This document shows positions 7,758-17,244 of a DNA stretch of 64,000 nucleotides, piece by piece (the first letter of the stretch is position 1; every line of letters begins with the position of its first letter). This stretch comes from Pseudomonas putida. GTDB taxonomy: Bacteria; Pseudomonadota; Gammaproteobacteria; Pseudomonadales; Pseudomonadaceae. The notes beneath the pieces are model-generated. The model had not been told where the DNA came from. It did no database searches and saw only the letters and a program-made list of their open reading frames with translations. The position numbers and the translations under genes are program-made. The stretch covers positions 1,364,001 through 1,428,000 of the forward strand of contig NZ_MINI01000038.1 in the NCBI RefSeq assembly GCF_002906855.1, read 5' to 3'.

Positions 7758-8267
7758 ATGTCGCAACTGTCTTTTTCCTTGTTCGATGACGCTTTGCTGG
7801 TGCGTGACGCCCAGGGGCGCTACTCGCCGGCATCGGTGGATCAAATTCTTGAAGCGGCACGCCAGGCCATCGAGCAGAAGATGCAGCGTGGTGCTGAGTT
7901 CACTTCCCCGGCGCTGGTCAAGGAATACCTGCGCAACAAGCTGGCAGGCTTTGAGCATGAAGTCTTTGCGGTGCTGTTTCTGGATACGCGCCACCGGCTG
8001 ATCGAGTACCGGGAGATGTTCCACGGCACCATCGACAGTGCATCGGTGTATCCGCGCGAGGTGGTCAAGGAGGCGCTGCGGCTCAATGCGGCAGCGGTCA
8101 TCCTCTCGCACAATCACCCGAGCGGGAATCCCGAGCCGAGCAGTGCCGACAAGGTGCTCACGCAGCGACTCAAGGAGGCGCTGGGGCTGATGGAGGTGCG
8201 CACGCTGGATCATGTCATAGTCGCCGGAGTAAGCACGGTGTCGTTTGCTGAGGATGGCTTGTTATGA
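7758..8267 (+). CDS. radC: RadC family JAB/MPN metalloprotease-fold protein
   Basis: A 169-aa protein made essentially of the RadC JAB1/MPN+ domain, without the HhH N-terminal region of chromosomal RadC. The zinc-site signature is intact: Glu in the FHGTIDSASVYPRE region, then SHNHPSGNPEPSSAD (His-x-His ... Asp). Short RadC proteins like this are common on ICEs and genomic islands; the biochemical role is unsettled and may involve replication forks or ssDNA. It is a standard Tn4371-family passenger next to int. The accessory defence block begins immediately downstream. Confidence 0.9.
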   Translation: MSQLSFSLFDDALLVRDAQGRYSPASVDQILEAARQAIEQKMQRGAEFTSPALVKEYLRNKLAGFEHEVFAVLFLDTRHRLIEYREMFHGTIDSASVYPREVVKEALRLNAAAVILSHNHPSGNPEPSSADKVLTQRLKEALGLMEVRTLDHVIVAGVSTVSFAEDGLL

Positions 8268-8286
8268 CAAAAGGGGCGATTCAGTG

Positions 8287-8604
8287 ATGAGTGCCCCTTG
8301 CATCATCGACTTCGTGGCGCTGCGGGATAGCTGGTAGGAAAGCGACTTGGATGCCTCCATAATCCGAGAAATGGAAGAAGCCTCGCCGCAGGGGATCAGC
8401 CTTTACACCAGCAAGAAGCGCGAGCAGATCGAATCGCTGGAACTGGACAGGTCGAGCATCCATATTGCCGAGTACCTAATCGCCTTGCCACCGAGGGGTG
8501 TATTGATGGCGCGGCTGCAACCGGCAATGCCGCGGGTGCAGTTGCAGATCGCACAGCGCAATCCAGGCACCGAAAATTCTATCTCCAGTTCCCGAAGTTA
8601 TTGA
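8287..8604 (+). pseudogene. Possible broken small ORF between radC and the defence block
   Basis: An ATG at 8287 reads MSAPCIIDFVALRDSW and meets a TAG at 8335. The same frame then stays open to 8604 with an acidic, helical-looking stretch (IREMEEASPQGISLY, KKREQIESLELDRSS). Without the TAG it would be about 105 aa. I do not recognise the family, and the region could equally be noncoding junction DNA. The 379-bp radC-hamB gap holds nothing else I can support. Confidence 0.25.
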
Positions 8605-8646
8605 CCACGCATGGTGATGACAAAGGTAATGGTGTTGCGGCTGGAC

Positions 8647-11600
8647 TCATTTTCTTGTCACTTTGCCAGGGCCGAGGTATTCAAGATCGAACTTCGCAGC
8701 GTTTGCAGTCGCTGTTGCAACAATCAAGCCCTTGCTACTGGGTGTCCATCTGAGCATACCAATCTCTTGGAAATCGGCTGTGAATACGCTGCACTCCCGC
8801 CCAGGCCCACCGCCAATACGCAAGGGGGTACCAGGCGGCATTGGAACGCCGTGCCACTTAATGTTGCTCCTGTACTCAGTCGCATCCCAGGTTTGCGTGG
8901 TCTCGACCCCATCGGGGCCGTTGAACGCAGCCCATAGTGCGTGCGATTCCGGTGTCGGCCAATCCAAAGCAGCAGAAAGATTTACTACATCCTCCGACGC
9001 AAGCCAAGCCATCAGACCGCGCATTGAATCAAAACTCGCCCCGGTGGACGTGATAGCTTGAATCGCACCAAGACGCGAGCCAAAGCCAGCTTTGATCAGC
9101 GTAGCAGCCGCAACTGATAGAGTACCCGTCTCAACTGCGGCAACTGCGTTCGCTCGCGGGTACTCCGATAATTTCACCTCGTCAGAGGATATATCCTCAT
9201 GTGCCTCGGCCCGAACTCGGACCGCTTCCATTGCCCAGGGTAGGTTGTAGACGAACGCCTGTTCGATGAACTGGATGTCCTCGTCGTTGTCCTTGGACGA
9301 GGCATCAACCACTGACTGTCCAAGGAGCCATCGCCTGAGCAGGGACTGCCAGTTAGCGACCAATCTTTCTGGTTTGAAAGGTGCGATGTCGAATACGATT
9401 TTGGCGAAAGCCGTGATCGCCGTTATTGCCTCGTCTTCGTCGTTGAGATCGACGTTCACGTTGGCCGCGAGAAGCAGGTGCTCCAACTCCGATGCATGCT
9501 CATCAAGAGCTTGGCCTGCGGTGAATCCAACACCAGCCAGGAAGTAACCACGTCGCTGCGTAGTAGTGGTGTTGTTCCAGATGTACTTGGCCCGAGAATG
9601 AAGACCCGCAGGTAACAGCTTGCGAACGTCTTCACTGTAGCGGACAAGGCGCCGCTGGAAAAGTGAGGCTACTAGCATCTCATCAAGTTTGGCTCCCACC
9701 TCCATATAGGACACAACGGATTCGCCAAGCAAGCTAAAGATCGCGGTATCCAGGCTCGCCAAATGCCGATCCCATCGTTGTCGTTCTTCAGTCGCCTCTT
9801 CAGCCGTTTCCGACGCAATTGCTGAGAATTCCCACACGGCCTGTCCGGCGACGTATTCGAGAAGTTTTCCCATATCGCTCGTGCCTATTTGCTTCGCCAT
9901 GCGGGAAAGTAAAGCCACTATCAGCCGGAGTAAGCCGCTTTCCATTTCTCGACCGCCCTGATTCGCGATCAAATCCTGCCAATCGGTTCGCCGTTGCCTG
10001 TGTCTATCGAACATCGGATATAGCACAAGTCCTTCGACGTCAATATAGGCTCGGCCAGCTCTGCCGACTACGTTACGGAACTCTGAAATGTCGAGGAGAT
10101 CCCGGCCTCGCCTCACTCCGCGGAAGATGAGTGAAGTCGCAGCGAGGTTGAGCCCTTGGGCCAGCGTCGGTGACGATACTGTTACCCGTAGTACACCCTC
10201 ACGTAGCAATCGCTCGATCTCTTTGCGGTACGGTGTGGGTAGCGCGCCATGATGTACCGCAACGCCAAGCCTCAGGCATGCAAGAAGGTCATGATCGTGG
10301 CCGAACCACTCCGCGCCGACCGCCAGTGCCGTAGTAAGCGCAGACACAGGTTGCTCAAGCACCGAATCAATGTGTCCACGTTTGTGCATCTCAATGATGG
10401 TCGCGGCCAACGGCAGCACTGATCGACGCATCGGACAGAACACGAGGACAGTCTGGCCTTCCTCCACTAGTCGCCATGCTGTCGCGATGCACAACTCCGC
10501 TTGGTCGGATGGGAACAGCTTTCTGGCACGACCGCGACTTGGCTTCTTCGCGACTATGAACTTCGGGATGAAGGGCTTCTCGTCACCCACACTCACGCTG
10601 AGCTGGGCATGCTGGCCCTTCCATTCAACCTCGCCGAAGCGTAGCCGTGTTGGGCGCCAGTCGTCCTTAATTAGTCCGTCAGCTTGGTCGCATGTCAACC
10701 AAGCCGCGAAGTCTTCCAACTGGTTCCCATCAGGTAGTATTGCCGATAGGCACACGATGCGTCGCTCGGCCGCGTCGGAACGTCGCAGCAAGCGCTGAAT
10801 CTGAGCCTCATAGCGTACTTCCCGCTCGCCTAGACCAATCATGTGCCCTTCGTCGAGCACCACGAGGCCTACGTCGTCTAGCAGTGTTGAATCACTGCGC
10901 AGTGCGAAGTCAAGCTTCTCGGGTGTGGCGACTACGATGTCCGTTGAGCGCAACGCATCGACGTCGGCTCCACTGACGCCGATGCTGCCGTACAAGCTCG
11001 AAACGGTCTTGCCCAGTGGGGCGAACGTGCGCCGTAGCCCGGCCTCGGTCTGTGCCGATAGCGCCCGAAGTGGAGTGACGAAGACGATTCGCTTGCCGCG
11101 TGCGAGGCTAGCCAGTATGCACAGTTCAGCGATGCGCGTCTTGCCGGCACTGGTCGGCAGCGATAGCACTAGGTTCACGCCTGTATCGAGCACGCGCCGC
11201 GCTGCTTGAAGTTGCGATGGCCAGAGTTCTATCTCGGCTTTGCTTCTGCGATAGAGAGAAGCGATAAAGAGCTTGCGCAATCGTGCCCAATCGCCGACAT
11301 CGCTACCAGGGAGTCCTCCCAGCGGTAATACCTTGTGGAAGCTGGTGTCCCAGAGGTCGCCCAGCAGGTGGATAGTCAGGCGATGAATCCACCACGCAGG
11401 TACGAGTTCGAGGTCAGCGGCAACCTCGATGCCGTTCTGTAGCCGCTCGCGTGCTCGTGACAGCAACGCTTCATCGCCGCGCTCCAGCGCTAGCGTCGCG
11501 GTCGCCAGTGCAGCCATGAAGTTGTCTTCGAGGGCAATGAGCACAACGTCGATTCTCCCGTCATGTGCTTCTTCCTCTATTGCACCCACGCCGTTGTCTT

Positions 11601-12144
11601 GCACGTTCGACTGGCTCAGCGCGGCGACAAGTGCCTCTTCACTTCCTCGACCAGCGGCGAACCATGCACCAATATCCTCAGCCAAGCCATCAAGGTCACG
11701 GAGCATGAGCTTGGCCAGCGCCTTCTCCATCGTTGAAAGATTTGTCTTGGCGAGTCCTTTGAATAGTAGCGAGTAGGCCCGAGCCGAGAATCGACCTAGG
11801 TGGTAGGCGGCTGCGGCGACAAGGCGGTGAAAGTCACGCTCGGCATAGGCCGCTCCCCGTTCGACCACAGCTTCAAGCGCCTCAGCAGACACCTCGAATG
11901 CCTTGCGCGCTGTCGCAGCATCACCTCCTAAGTCGGTGTAGCGGAGGCCATGCAGCAGCAGTGAGTAGCCGTAGGACAACAGGTCATCCGACAACTCTAG
12001 ACCGAAGTTCGGCGCCTCCTCAGGCAGCACGCCCTCGCGCCAGATCATCCCGCGTGCCAGCCCCCGTGCAAGCAGACGGGCACGGAATCCTGGCACTGTG
12101 GCTGCATCGATGCTCGTCCTGAGTTCTTCAAGTGTCGCGGCCAT
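8647..12144 (-). CDS. hamB: Hachiman HamB-like superfamily 2 DEAD/DEAH helicase
   Basis: A 1165-aa helicase. After about 300 residues of helical N-terminal region come motif I LPTSAGKTR (about 331), the DEGH box (about 431), motif III-like CLSAILPDGN, motif V QGLNLAATS (about 663) and motif VI VVGRAGRAY (about 698). A long C-terminal region follows, ending in a small beta-rich tail. The layout resembles Ski2/Hel308-like HamB. Its start overlaps the upstream hamA stop by one base (TAATG), so the pair is co-translated. In Hachiman, HamB senses or processes DNA and licenses the HamA nuclease. The helicase motifs are certain; the Hachiman assignment depends on HamA beside it. Confidence 0.85.
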   Translation of the reverse strand: MAATLEELRTSIDAATVPGFRARLLARGLARGMIWREGVLPEEAPNFGLELSDDLLSYGYSLLLHGLRYTDLGGDAATARKAFEVSAEALEAVVERGAAYAERDFHRLVAAAAYHLGRFSARAYSLLFKGLAKTNLSTMEKALAKLMLRDLDGLAEDIGAWFAAGRGSEEALVAALSQSNVQDNGVGAIEEEAHDGRIDVVLIALEDNFMAALATATLALERGDEALLSRARERLQNGIEVAADLELVPAWWIHRLTIHLLGDLWDTSFHKVLPLGGLPGSDVGDWARLRKLFIASLYRRSKAEIELWPSQLQAARRVLDTGVNLVLSLPTSAGKTRIAELCILASLARGKRIVFVTPLRALSAQTEAGLRRTFAPLGKTVSSLYGSIGVSGADVDALRSTDIVVATPEKLDFALRSDSTLLDDVGLVVLDEGHMIGLGEREVRYEAQIQRLLRRSDAAERRIVCLSAILPDGNQLEDFAAWLTCDQADGLIKDDWRPTRLRFGEVEWKGQHAQLSVSVGDEKPFIPKFIVAKKPSRGRARKLFPSDQAELCIATAWRLVEEGQTVLVFCPMRRSVLPLAATIIEMHKRGHIDSVLEQPVSALTTALAVGAEWFGHDHDLLACLRLGVAVHHGALPTPYRKEIERLLREGVLRVTVSSPTLAQGLNLAATSLIFRGVRRGRDLLDISEFRNVVGRAGRAYIDVEGLVLYPMFDRHRQRRTDWQDLIANQGGREMESGLLRLIVALLSRMAKQIGTSDMGKLLEYVAGQAVWEFSAIASETAEEATEERQRWDRHLASLDTAIFSLLGESVVSYMEVGAKLDEMLVASLFQRRLVRYSEDVRKLLPAGLHSRAKYIWNNTTTTQRRGYFLAGVGFTAGQALDEHASELEHLLLAANVNVDLNDEDEAITAITAFAKIVFDIAPFKPERLVANWQSLLRRWLLGQSVVDASSKDNDEDIQFIEQAFVYNLPWAMEAVRVRAEAHEDISSDEVKLSEYPRANAVAAVETGTLSVAAATLIKAGFGSRLGAIQAITSTGASFDSMRGLMAWLASEDVVNLSAALDWPTPESHALWAAFNGPDGVETTQTWDATEYRSNIKWHGVPMPPGTPLRIGGGPGRECSVFTADFQEIGMLRWTPSSKGLIVATATANAAKFDLEYLGPGKVTRK

Positions 12145-12905
12145 TATTTGCTCACTGCCGCAAAGACCGCCTTGATGAAGTCCTGGTGCCCTTGGACATG
12201 AAGGCCCACATAGTGCTGCGGCACTGAACCCGAATAGGCTTGGAGATTCGTTTTCAGTAGCTTTACCGGGTTGTTGCCCGAGAACGTGAAGAGCATGTGA
12301 GACACCTGCGACGGTCGGATACCGTCCTCTAGTTGAGCCTTGTCCAGAGCATCGCCGAGGATTGTGTCGCCGGTCTGGTGCGAACGATCAGCGACGAAGG
12401 CGAGTGCATGCGGTGATGGAAGTTCGCTATTTGCGGAAAGAGCTACTCTGGCGTCACCGATAACGGCGGTGCTCATTGCGGCCCGGCTTTTCACTTCAGC
12501 CTTGAGGATTTTCAAGCGGTTGTTCTTCGGCCCCAGCTCAAAGGCAAGCACGTCTTCGCCGCGCATCGACATGTTGCGATGATCCTTCCAGCGCAGGCGC
12601 TTGATGCCGAGGCTGAAAGACGTAGCTTCGAGAACGTAAGCGTTGCAAAGAATTTCGCCGAGATCGCCAGAGCGAATGGAAATCTTCGTCGGGAGCTTCT
12701 GCTCGACATGGGCAGCAGCAGCCGGTTTACCTAGCTTCTTCAGCAAAGACGCAACGCGCTGCGGATCTGTGTAGTAGTCAGGTATAGCCTTCGCGATTGC
12801 GTTGACCGCTTGCGTCTGCGTCGCTGCGTTAACGGCCATTCGGCGTAACTTGTGCTTCGCAAATGTCTCCTCAGATTCAACGCACCACTTCGCAAGATTA
12901 ATCAT
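12144..12905 (-). CDS. hamA: Hachiman HamA-like DUF1837 nuclease
   Basis: A 253-aa protein with the DUF1837 features of HamA: RSGDLGEILCNAYVLE (about 77-92), then RWKDHRNMSMRGEDVLAFEL, then LKAEVKSRAAMS. Together these give the Glu, Asp and Glu-x-Lys of a PD-(D/E)xK nuclease. The C-terminal half includes HALAFVADRSH. The ATG at 12905 is preceded by GGAGG at close spacing. It is followed at once by the helicase, the defining Hachiman arrangement, in which HamA degrades DNA when HamB is triggered by phage infection. It lies 108 bp downstream of the herA-like gene and on the same strand, so all four genes may share one transcript. Confidence 0.85.
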   Translation of the reverse strand: MINLAKWCVESEETFAKHKLRRMAVNAATQTQAVNAIAKAIPDYYTDPQRVASLLKKLGKPAAAAHVEQKLPTKISIRSGDLGEILCNAYVLEATSFSLGIKRLRWKDHRNMSMRGEDVLAFELGPKNNRLKILKAEVKSRAAMSTAVIGDARVALSANSELPSPHALAFVADRSHQTGDTILGDALDKAQLEDGIRPSQVSHMLFTFSGNNPVKLLKTNLQAYSGSVPQHYVGLHVQGHQDFIKAVFAAVSK

Positions 12906-13013
12906 TCCCCCTCCGGTTTATTAACGGCTAAGCCGAATTGAAACTTCCTGGTTTCTTGCCAAATAAGTGGCCACCACTTGAGGTTTTCATCTATGCAATG
13001 TGGCAAATTTAGG

Positions 13014-14741
13014 CTATTGAATATTCTGCTTTCGCCAGTTATCGACAGCAATCACTAGCCGGTTATCTTTGACTGGATTCTGCCATTCATCCCAAAAATT
13101 CACTGTCCCGCTATTTGGCTTATTCTGTGGTTCGTCGATTCTGATGCGACTTGGCAACAAGCTGGCATCCCCAACAACCAACGCCTCGCCAGTATCGAGT
13201 GTGGGAAGGATGTCACTGAATCCGCCAAGGCTGTCGGGAAGCAGGCGTTTGATAACACCTTGATCTTCGGCATTAGTCAGGCGCATAGATACAAAGTTGC
13301 TGCACTGACTAAGCAGCGTTTTGTTTACTTCGGATGGACGTTGACTGATTACAACCAGACTGACGCCATATTTTCGCCCCTCTTTGGCGATGCGCTCGAA
13401 TATATCCAAAGAAATGTCGTCGGCGGAATCTGCCATATTTCGTTGAGGCATATACAGGTGAGCTTCATCACAAAGAAGCGCAATGGGGTGGCGGAGCTCT
13501 GACGGTGTCCACTGCTGCACTGAGAACGTAACTCGTGCAACAAGGGAGACAATTAGAGGCAAAACATCCGATGGAACCTCGGCGAAGTTAATGATCTTGA
13601 TGCCTGCTTTTCCGTTCTCCCCTGTGCTTCCAAGAGCAGCACTGGCAAATTTCTCAAGCCAAGTGAAATCGAGAACATCTCCACCGCCATTGAACATAAA
13701 TCCTAGTCGGCGATCGGAAATTTTGTTTTCAAGCCTAGAAATCATTCGCGCGAGCTTTCCGAAGAAATCGCCTTGCTTGTCTCCGCGCGAACCCGGAACC
13801 ATTTCAATGTTTATTTCATTCAATCTCGACATCAGGAAGTCAAGATCAAACGGCACTGGACTGTCTACAGTAAAATGCTTAAGCAAGTCTTGTTGATTGT
13901 TTTCTTCAAGGTACTTTCTCTTTGCCTGATTAATCTCCCGAGCCATAATCATGGCTTGGTTAGGGGCATTTTGGTCGCTGCGATCCACAAACATGGAAAC
14001 TAGCGCCTCATAAGAAAGTAGCCAATAAGGCAGGTAAAGCACACCATCAGAAATAGTGCGTTGGGCCTCAACATCTGCAGGCCCAGCAACCTTGAAATGC
14101 TGAATGCCAGGCCCCGTCAATGGCACATATTCTCCGTGGAGGTCGAAGACAATGGCGTTCGCTGTAGAAAGTCCTGACATCTGCTCAATAATTTTGGCAG
14201 TTGTCCAAGACTTCCCAGACCCTGTGCTCCCTCCAATAAAGGCATGGCGCTGGAAGAATTTATTTCCATTAAGGTAGGCTACTGCATTGTCATCCAGAGT
14301 GTATTTTCCGAGCGTCAATGCATTGCCGTCGGCTGAAACACTGGAGAGAGTGCGCATAAATCCAGTGAGGTTCTCGCCTTCGAGAGCAAAGCAGTTTGCA
14401 TCTATTTCAGGAACACTTTCAAGTGTTCGGCGGAAAACATTATCCTTGGAGCCATCGCGATCCAGCATGGTTCCAATTAATGCAATGCGGCACAAATTCA
14501 ACTCTGAATTCTGGTCTACGATTCCGTCATCAGAAAGATTCTCAATGCCGCGCTTTCTTGTCACTTGCGTAATAAGACCAATCAGGTGCTGTCCTGGCCT
14601 GCTACTCTGAAGTACAGCGAGATGATTAACCTGAAGCCTCTTCAGATGAGACACATTCTCGACGTCCACAATGACATTCGTGGTGTCAACCGAGGCAACT
14701 TTCCCGAGTGCTTCTTCATCTCTAAAGTTGAATATTGGCAT
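13014..14741 (-). CDS. HerA-like AAA+ ATPase (DUF87) of a SIR2-HerA defence pair
   Basis: A 575-aa HerA/FtsK-superfamily ATPase. An N-terminal beta-rich HAS-barrel-like region is followed by Walker A GGSTGSGKSWTT (about 172), a DLHGEY segment, Walker B IALLCDEAH (about 424) and the SQRP motif of HerA ATPases (about 468). The start at 14741 follows an AGAGAGG site. The gene lies 9 bp after the SIR2 gene. HerA proteins form hexamers; in SIR2-HerA antiphage systems they assemble with SIR2 NADases. Its DNA is visibly more AT-rich than the ICE core, suggesting separate acquisition. Confidence 0.88.
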   Translation of the reverse strand: MPIFNFRDEEALGKVASVDTTNVIVDVENVSHLKRLQVNHLAVLQSSRPGQHLIGLITQVTRKRGIENLSDDGIVDQNSELNLCRIALIGTMLDRDGSKDNVFRRTLESVPEIDANCFALEGENLTGFMRTLSSVSADGNALTLGKYTLDDNAVAYLNGNKFFQRHAFIGGSTGSGKSWTTAKIIEQMSGLSTANAIVFDLHGEYVPLTGPGIQHFKVAGPADVEAQRTISDGVLYLPYWLLSYEALVSMFVDRSDQNAPNQAMIMAREINQAKRKYLEENNQQDLLKHFTVDSPVPFDLDFLMSRLNEINIEMVPGSRGDKQGDFFGKLARMISRLENKISDRRLGFMFNGGGDVLDFTWLEKFASAALGSTGENGKAGIKIINFAEVPSDVLPLIVSLVARVTFSVQQWTPSELRHPIALLCDEAHLYMPQRNMADSADDISLDIFERIAKEGRKYGVSLVVISQRPSEVNKTLLSQCSNFVSMRLTNAEDQGVIKRLLPDSLGGFSDILPTLDTGEALVVGDASLLPSRIRIDEPQNKPNSGTVNFWDEWQNPVKDNRLVIAVDNWRKQNIQ

Positions 14742-14750
14742 ATGTCCTCT

Positions 14751-15764
14751 CTACATGATGAGTGATAAGTAGCCCTCAAGGCTCCAGATGTTTTTCTCTA
14801 CTGTAATTGCAGAGCTGCTCAGGGAGGAGTAGACAATAGACTGATTGTCCGTTTCTCCTCGCTCTATGGCTAAATAATTTTGTGCTTTGCCGCCAAGGAT
14901 AAGTCTTTTAGCTGACTCGGAAAGCGCGTATGTAATGATGGTGACTGGTGCGCCATGCCGCTGACATTTGGCCATAAGTTTTGGCTGAATATGTTCATCA
15001 TTGAATCCATATCCGATGCACAAATATGATCCGGCCTCGTTAATGGCTACGTCTGCATTATTTATGATTGAGCGAAATGGCTCAAGATGCGTCTTCTGAT
15101 ACTTTTGCGTGCCAGGCGTGACAATCTGTGGGCTGTAGTTTTCAGGTATTTCTTGTGAGCCCGAAATTGCGACAGTGTCCTCTAGTGGTGACTGGAACCA
15201 GTCTAGAGAGCCATGTACTTTCCAAATATTCACTCTGCGCGAGCAGGTCAGTTCATCGGGCGTGGCCAGTTGACGGAAAAAACCGTGTGTGAAACCAGTG
15301 TAGTGATGAATCCTGCTTTGCTCGCACGCGTACTCTGCCAAACGATCATAATTTGTAGTGATGATATTTATTTTTTTTAGGCTTGTTTTGAACATATGTT
15401 CAAGCAGGCGGCTCAACGGGAACATCGAGCTATTTTGCAAGCCACTCTTGAAGATGCCGCAGTCTTCATGATTTATAAGTGACCAAGTGGAATTGATGAT
15501 TCTGCACGTCAGCACTTCAGATACTGCTACTCGGTGGAGAGCTGCCTCTAAATCCACGCCTTCTGTCAGTGTCTTACAGAACATCCCCCAAGACTCCATC
15601 TCAGCATCAGAGAGCCCTGAAACGTCAGTATTCTTTATCAAATGCTGCGCAAGCCCCCACATACCAGACATTCCATGGGCAGCCGAGGCTCCACTACCCA
15701 AAATAATGATGGGAGCCTTGCTGTAATAGTCCTGAGCTTGCTTTTCGTAGTTGACATCAGACAA
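14751..15764 (-). CDS. SIR2-like NAD-binding domain protein paired with HerA
   Basis: About 337 aa if translation starts at the TTG at 15764, which has AAGGAT upstream; the frame stays open to 16166 but that part is GC-rich leader with no protein-like sequence. SIR2 features are GSGASAAHGMSG (about 22), TTNYDRLAEYA, KVHGSLDW with the catalytic-type His, and GYGFNDEH. Such SIR2_2-like proteins deplete NAD+ on infection. It is followed 9 bp later by the HerA-like gene. The gene is AT-rich. The start codon is uncertain. Confidence 0.85.
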   Translation of the reverse strand: MSDVNYEKQAQDYYSKAPIIILGSGASAAHGMSGMWGLAQHLIKNTDVSGLSDAEMESWGMFCKTLTEGVDLEAALHRVAVSEVLTCRIINSTWSLINHEDCGIFKSGLQNSSMFPLSRLLEHMFKTSLKKINIITTNYDRLAEYACEQSRIHHYTGFTHGFFRQLATPDELTCSRRVNIWKVHGSLDWFQSPLEDTVAISGSQEIPENYSPQIVTPGTQKYQKTHLEPFRSIINNADVAINEAGSYLCIGYGFNDEHIQPKLMAKCQRHGAPVTIITYALSESAKRLILGGKAQNYLAIERGETDNQSIVYSSLSSSAITVEKNIWSLEGYLSLIM

Positions 15765-16335
15765 AGCTCTATCCTTTTTATATTTGAGATTCCTGAACTT
15801 GGAAAAAGTGATTCGGTTGTAGGTGCTTACAAATAGATAATAAGCCAAGAAGAGCCTTGCGTCTCCGCTTCGCGGACCGCGCTGCTCCAGGTTCGCTGTT
15901 CGCTCATCCCTGACGGGACTGGCATTCGCCAGCCTTGCACATCCCTGACGCCTACGGCCCGGCTTGCAGCTTCGGGCCTGCGCGCTTCGCTTGCGTGCGG
16001 TTTGCACATCACGGCGGCCGTTGCCATGTCCAGCCGTCTCTCCTGACCCCATCACCTTGCTCGCGACTGTAGCCCGTGGCCGCGTGCCATCAAGGCGCGT
16101 CAGGCCGTGTCCTCGGCTGCGCCTGCGGGCCGCACCTACCTGACGCTTTTCTCCTTGACGGCCCACGTCCGTGGGCTCCTGACCGTCGCGGGCGATGAAC
16201 TCAGGAAAGACGGTGGCAACAGGGCCAACCGGGTTCCTCGTGCCAACCGCACCGAACAGCCGAAAGGCTGGGCTCCGAATCTAGGAATCCGGTGTGCGGT
16301 TTGAACAGCAAACCCTTTTCGTCAGGAGAAAGACC
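15765..16335. other. 571-bp region: defence-block promoter and structured leader of the DUF932 gene
   Basis: The first ~85 bp are AT-rich and probably hold the minus-strand promoter of the SIR2-HerA genes. From about 15850 the sequence becomes GC-rich, like other ICE leaders, and contains ATCCCTGACGCCTACGGCC (15941-15959), nearly matching 7503-7520. At 16245-16301 AACCGCACCG pairs with CGGTGTGCGGTT around an inner CAGCC-GAAA-GGCTG hairpin. CAGGAG precedes the DUF932 start. No gene is supported. Confidence 0.45.
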
Positions 16336-17163
16336 ATGCTTGCATCCCGTTTCGCTTCCCGTTCCCCGGTACTGCGCAGCGATTCCCCGCTGTCCGATGA
16401 CCAGATTCACCGCGTGGCCCCGTCCATCTTTGCGGAAGCGCCCCACGAAAGCCGCTCCCAGCGGTACGCCTATATCCCCACCGCTACGGTGCTGACCGAA
16501 CTGCGCAAGGAAGGATTTCAGCCCTTCATGGTGACGCAGACCCGCACCCGCCACGAAGATCGGCGCGACTACACCAAGCACATGATCCGGCTGCGCCATG
16601 CCAGCCAGATCAGCGCCCGAGGCGAGGCCAACGAAATCATCCTGCTGAACTCGCACGATGGCACCAGCAGCTACCAGATGCTGGCCGGCATGTTCCGTTT
16701 CGTTTGCAGCAATGGCCTTGTTTGCGGCGGCACCGTGGCCGATGTGCGCGTGCCGCATAAGGGCGACGTGGCCGGACAAGTGATCGAAGGTGCCTATCAG
16801 GTACTGCACGGGTTTGACCGTGCGCTGGAATCCCGCGAATCCATGCAGGCCATCACGCTGGACGAAGGCGAGGCCGATGTATTCGCCCGCGCCGCGCTGT
16901 CGCTCAAGTACGACGACCCGGACAAGCCCGCACCCATCACCGAATCGCAAATCCTGATGCCGCGCAGGTTCGACGACCGCCGCCCGGACTTGTGGAGCGT
17001 GTTCAACCGCACCCAAGAGAACCTGACCAAAGGCGGTTTGCATGGGCGTAGCGCCAACGGACGCCGTCAGCAGACCCGCCCGGTGCAGGGCATTGATTCC
17101 GATATTCGTCTCAATCGCGCCCTGTGGCTGCTGGCCGATGGCCTGCGCCAGTTGAAAGCCTGA
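16336..17163 (+). CDS. DUF932 domain-containing protein
   Basis: A 275-aa protein of the DUF932 family (LGT/phage-plasmid-like proteins). Visible family segments include RYAYIPTATVLTELRKEGF, HMIRLRH, NSHDGTSSYQMLAGMFRFVCSNGLV and LNRALWLLADGLRQL near the C terminus. The ATG at 16336 is chosen because CAGGAG lies 9-14 bp upstream; a longer frame from 16294 would overlap the leader hairpin. The function of DUF932 is unknown. It is a constant member of Tn4371-like ICE cores, usually beside the ParB-like gene as here. Confidence 0.88.
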   Translation: MLASRFASRSPVLRSDSPLSDDQIHRVAPSIFAEAPHESRSQRYAYIPTATVLTELRKEGFQPFMVTQTRTRHEDRRDYTKHMIRLRHASQISARGEANEIILLNSHDGTSSYQMLAGMFRFVCSNGLVCGGTVADVRVPHKGDVAGQVIEGAYQVLHGFDRALESRESMQAITLDEGEADVFARAALSLKYDDPDKPAPITESQILMPRRFDDRRPDLWSVFNRTQENLTKGGLHGRSANGRRQQTRPVQGIDSDIRLNRALWLLADGLRQLKA

Positions 17164-17244
17164 TTTCCCTGCGCGGCAGGGGCAGGCAGCAACCCTTGTC
17201 GCGTCATTCGCTGTTGCATTTCATCATCGCAAGGAGTTTTCACC

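Noticed and set aside
12965..12979. AAGTGG-CCA-CCACTT inverted repeat between herA-like and hamA genes
   Set aside because: A perfect but short 6-bp-arm dyad. No T-tract, promoter or second copy supports a terminator or operator.
14751..16166. A 471-aa version of the SIR2 protein
   Set aside because: The extra ~134 N-terminal residues are GC-rich leader sequence without protein features. SIR2 homology starts near the TTG at 15764.
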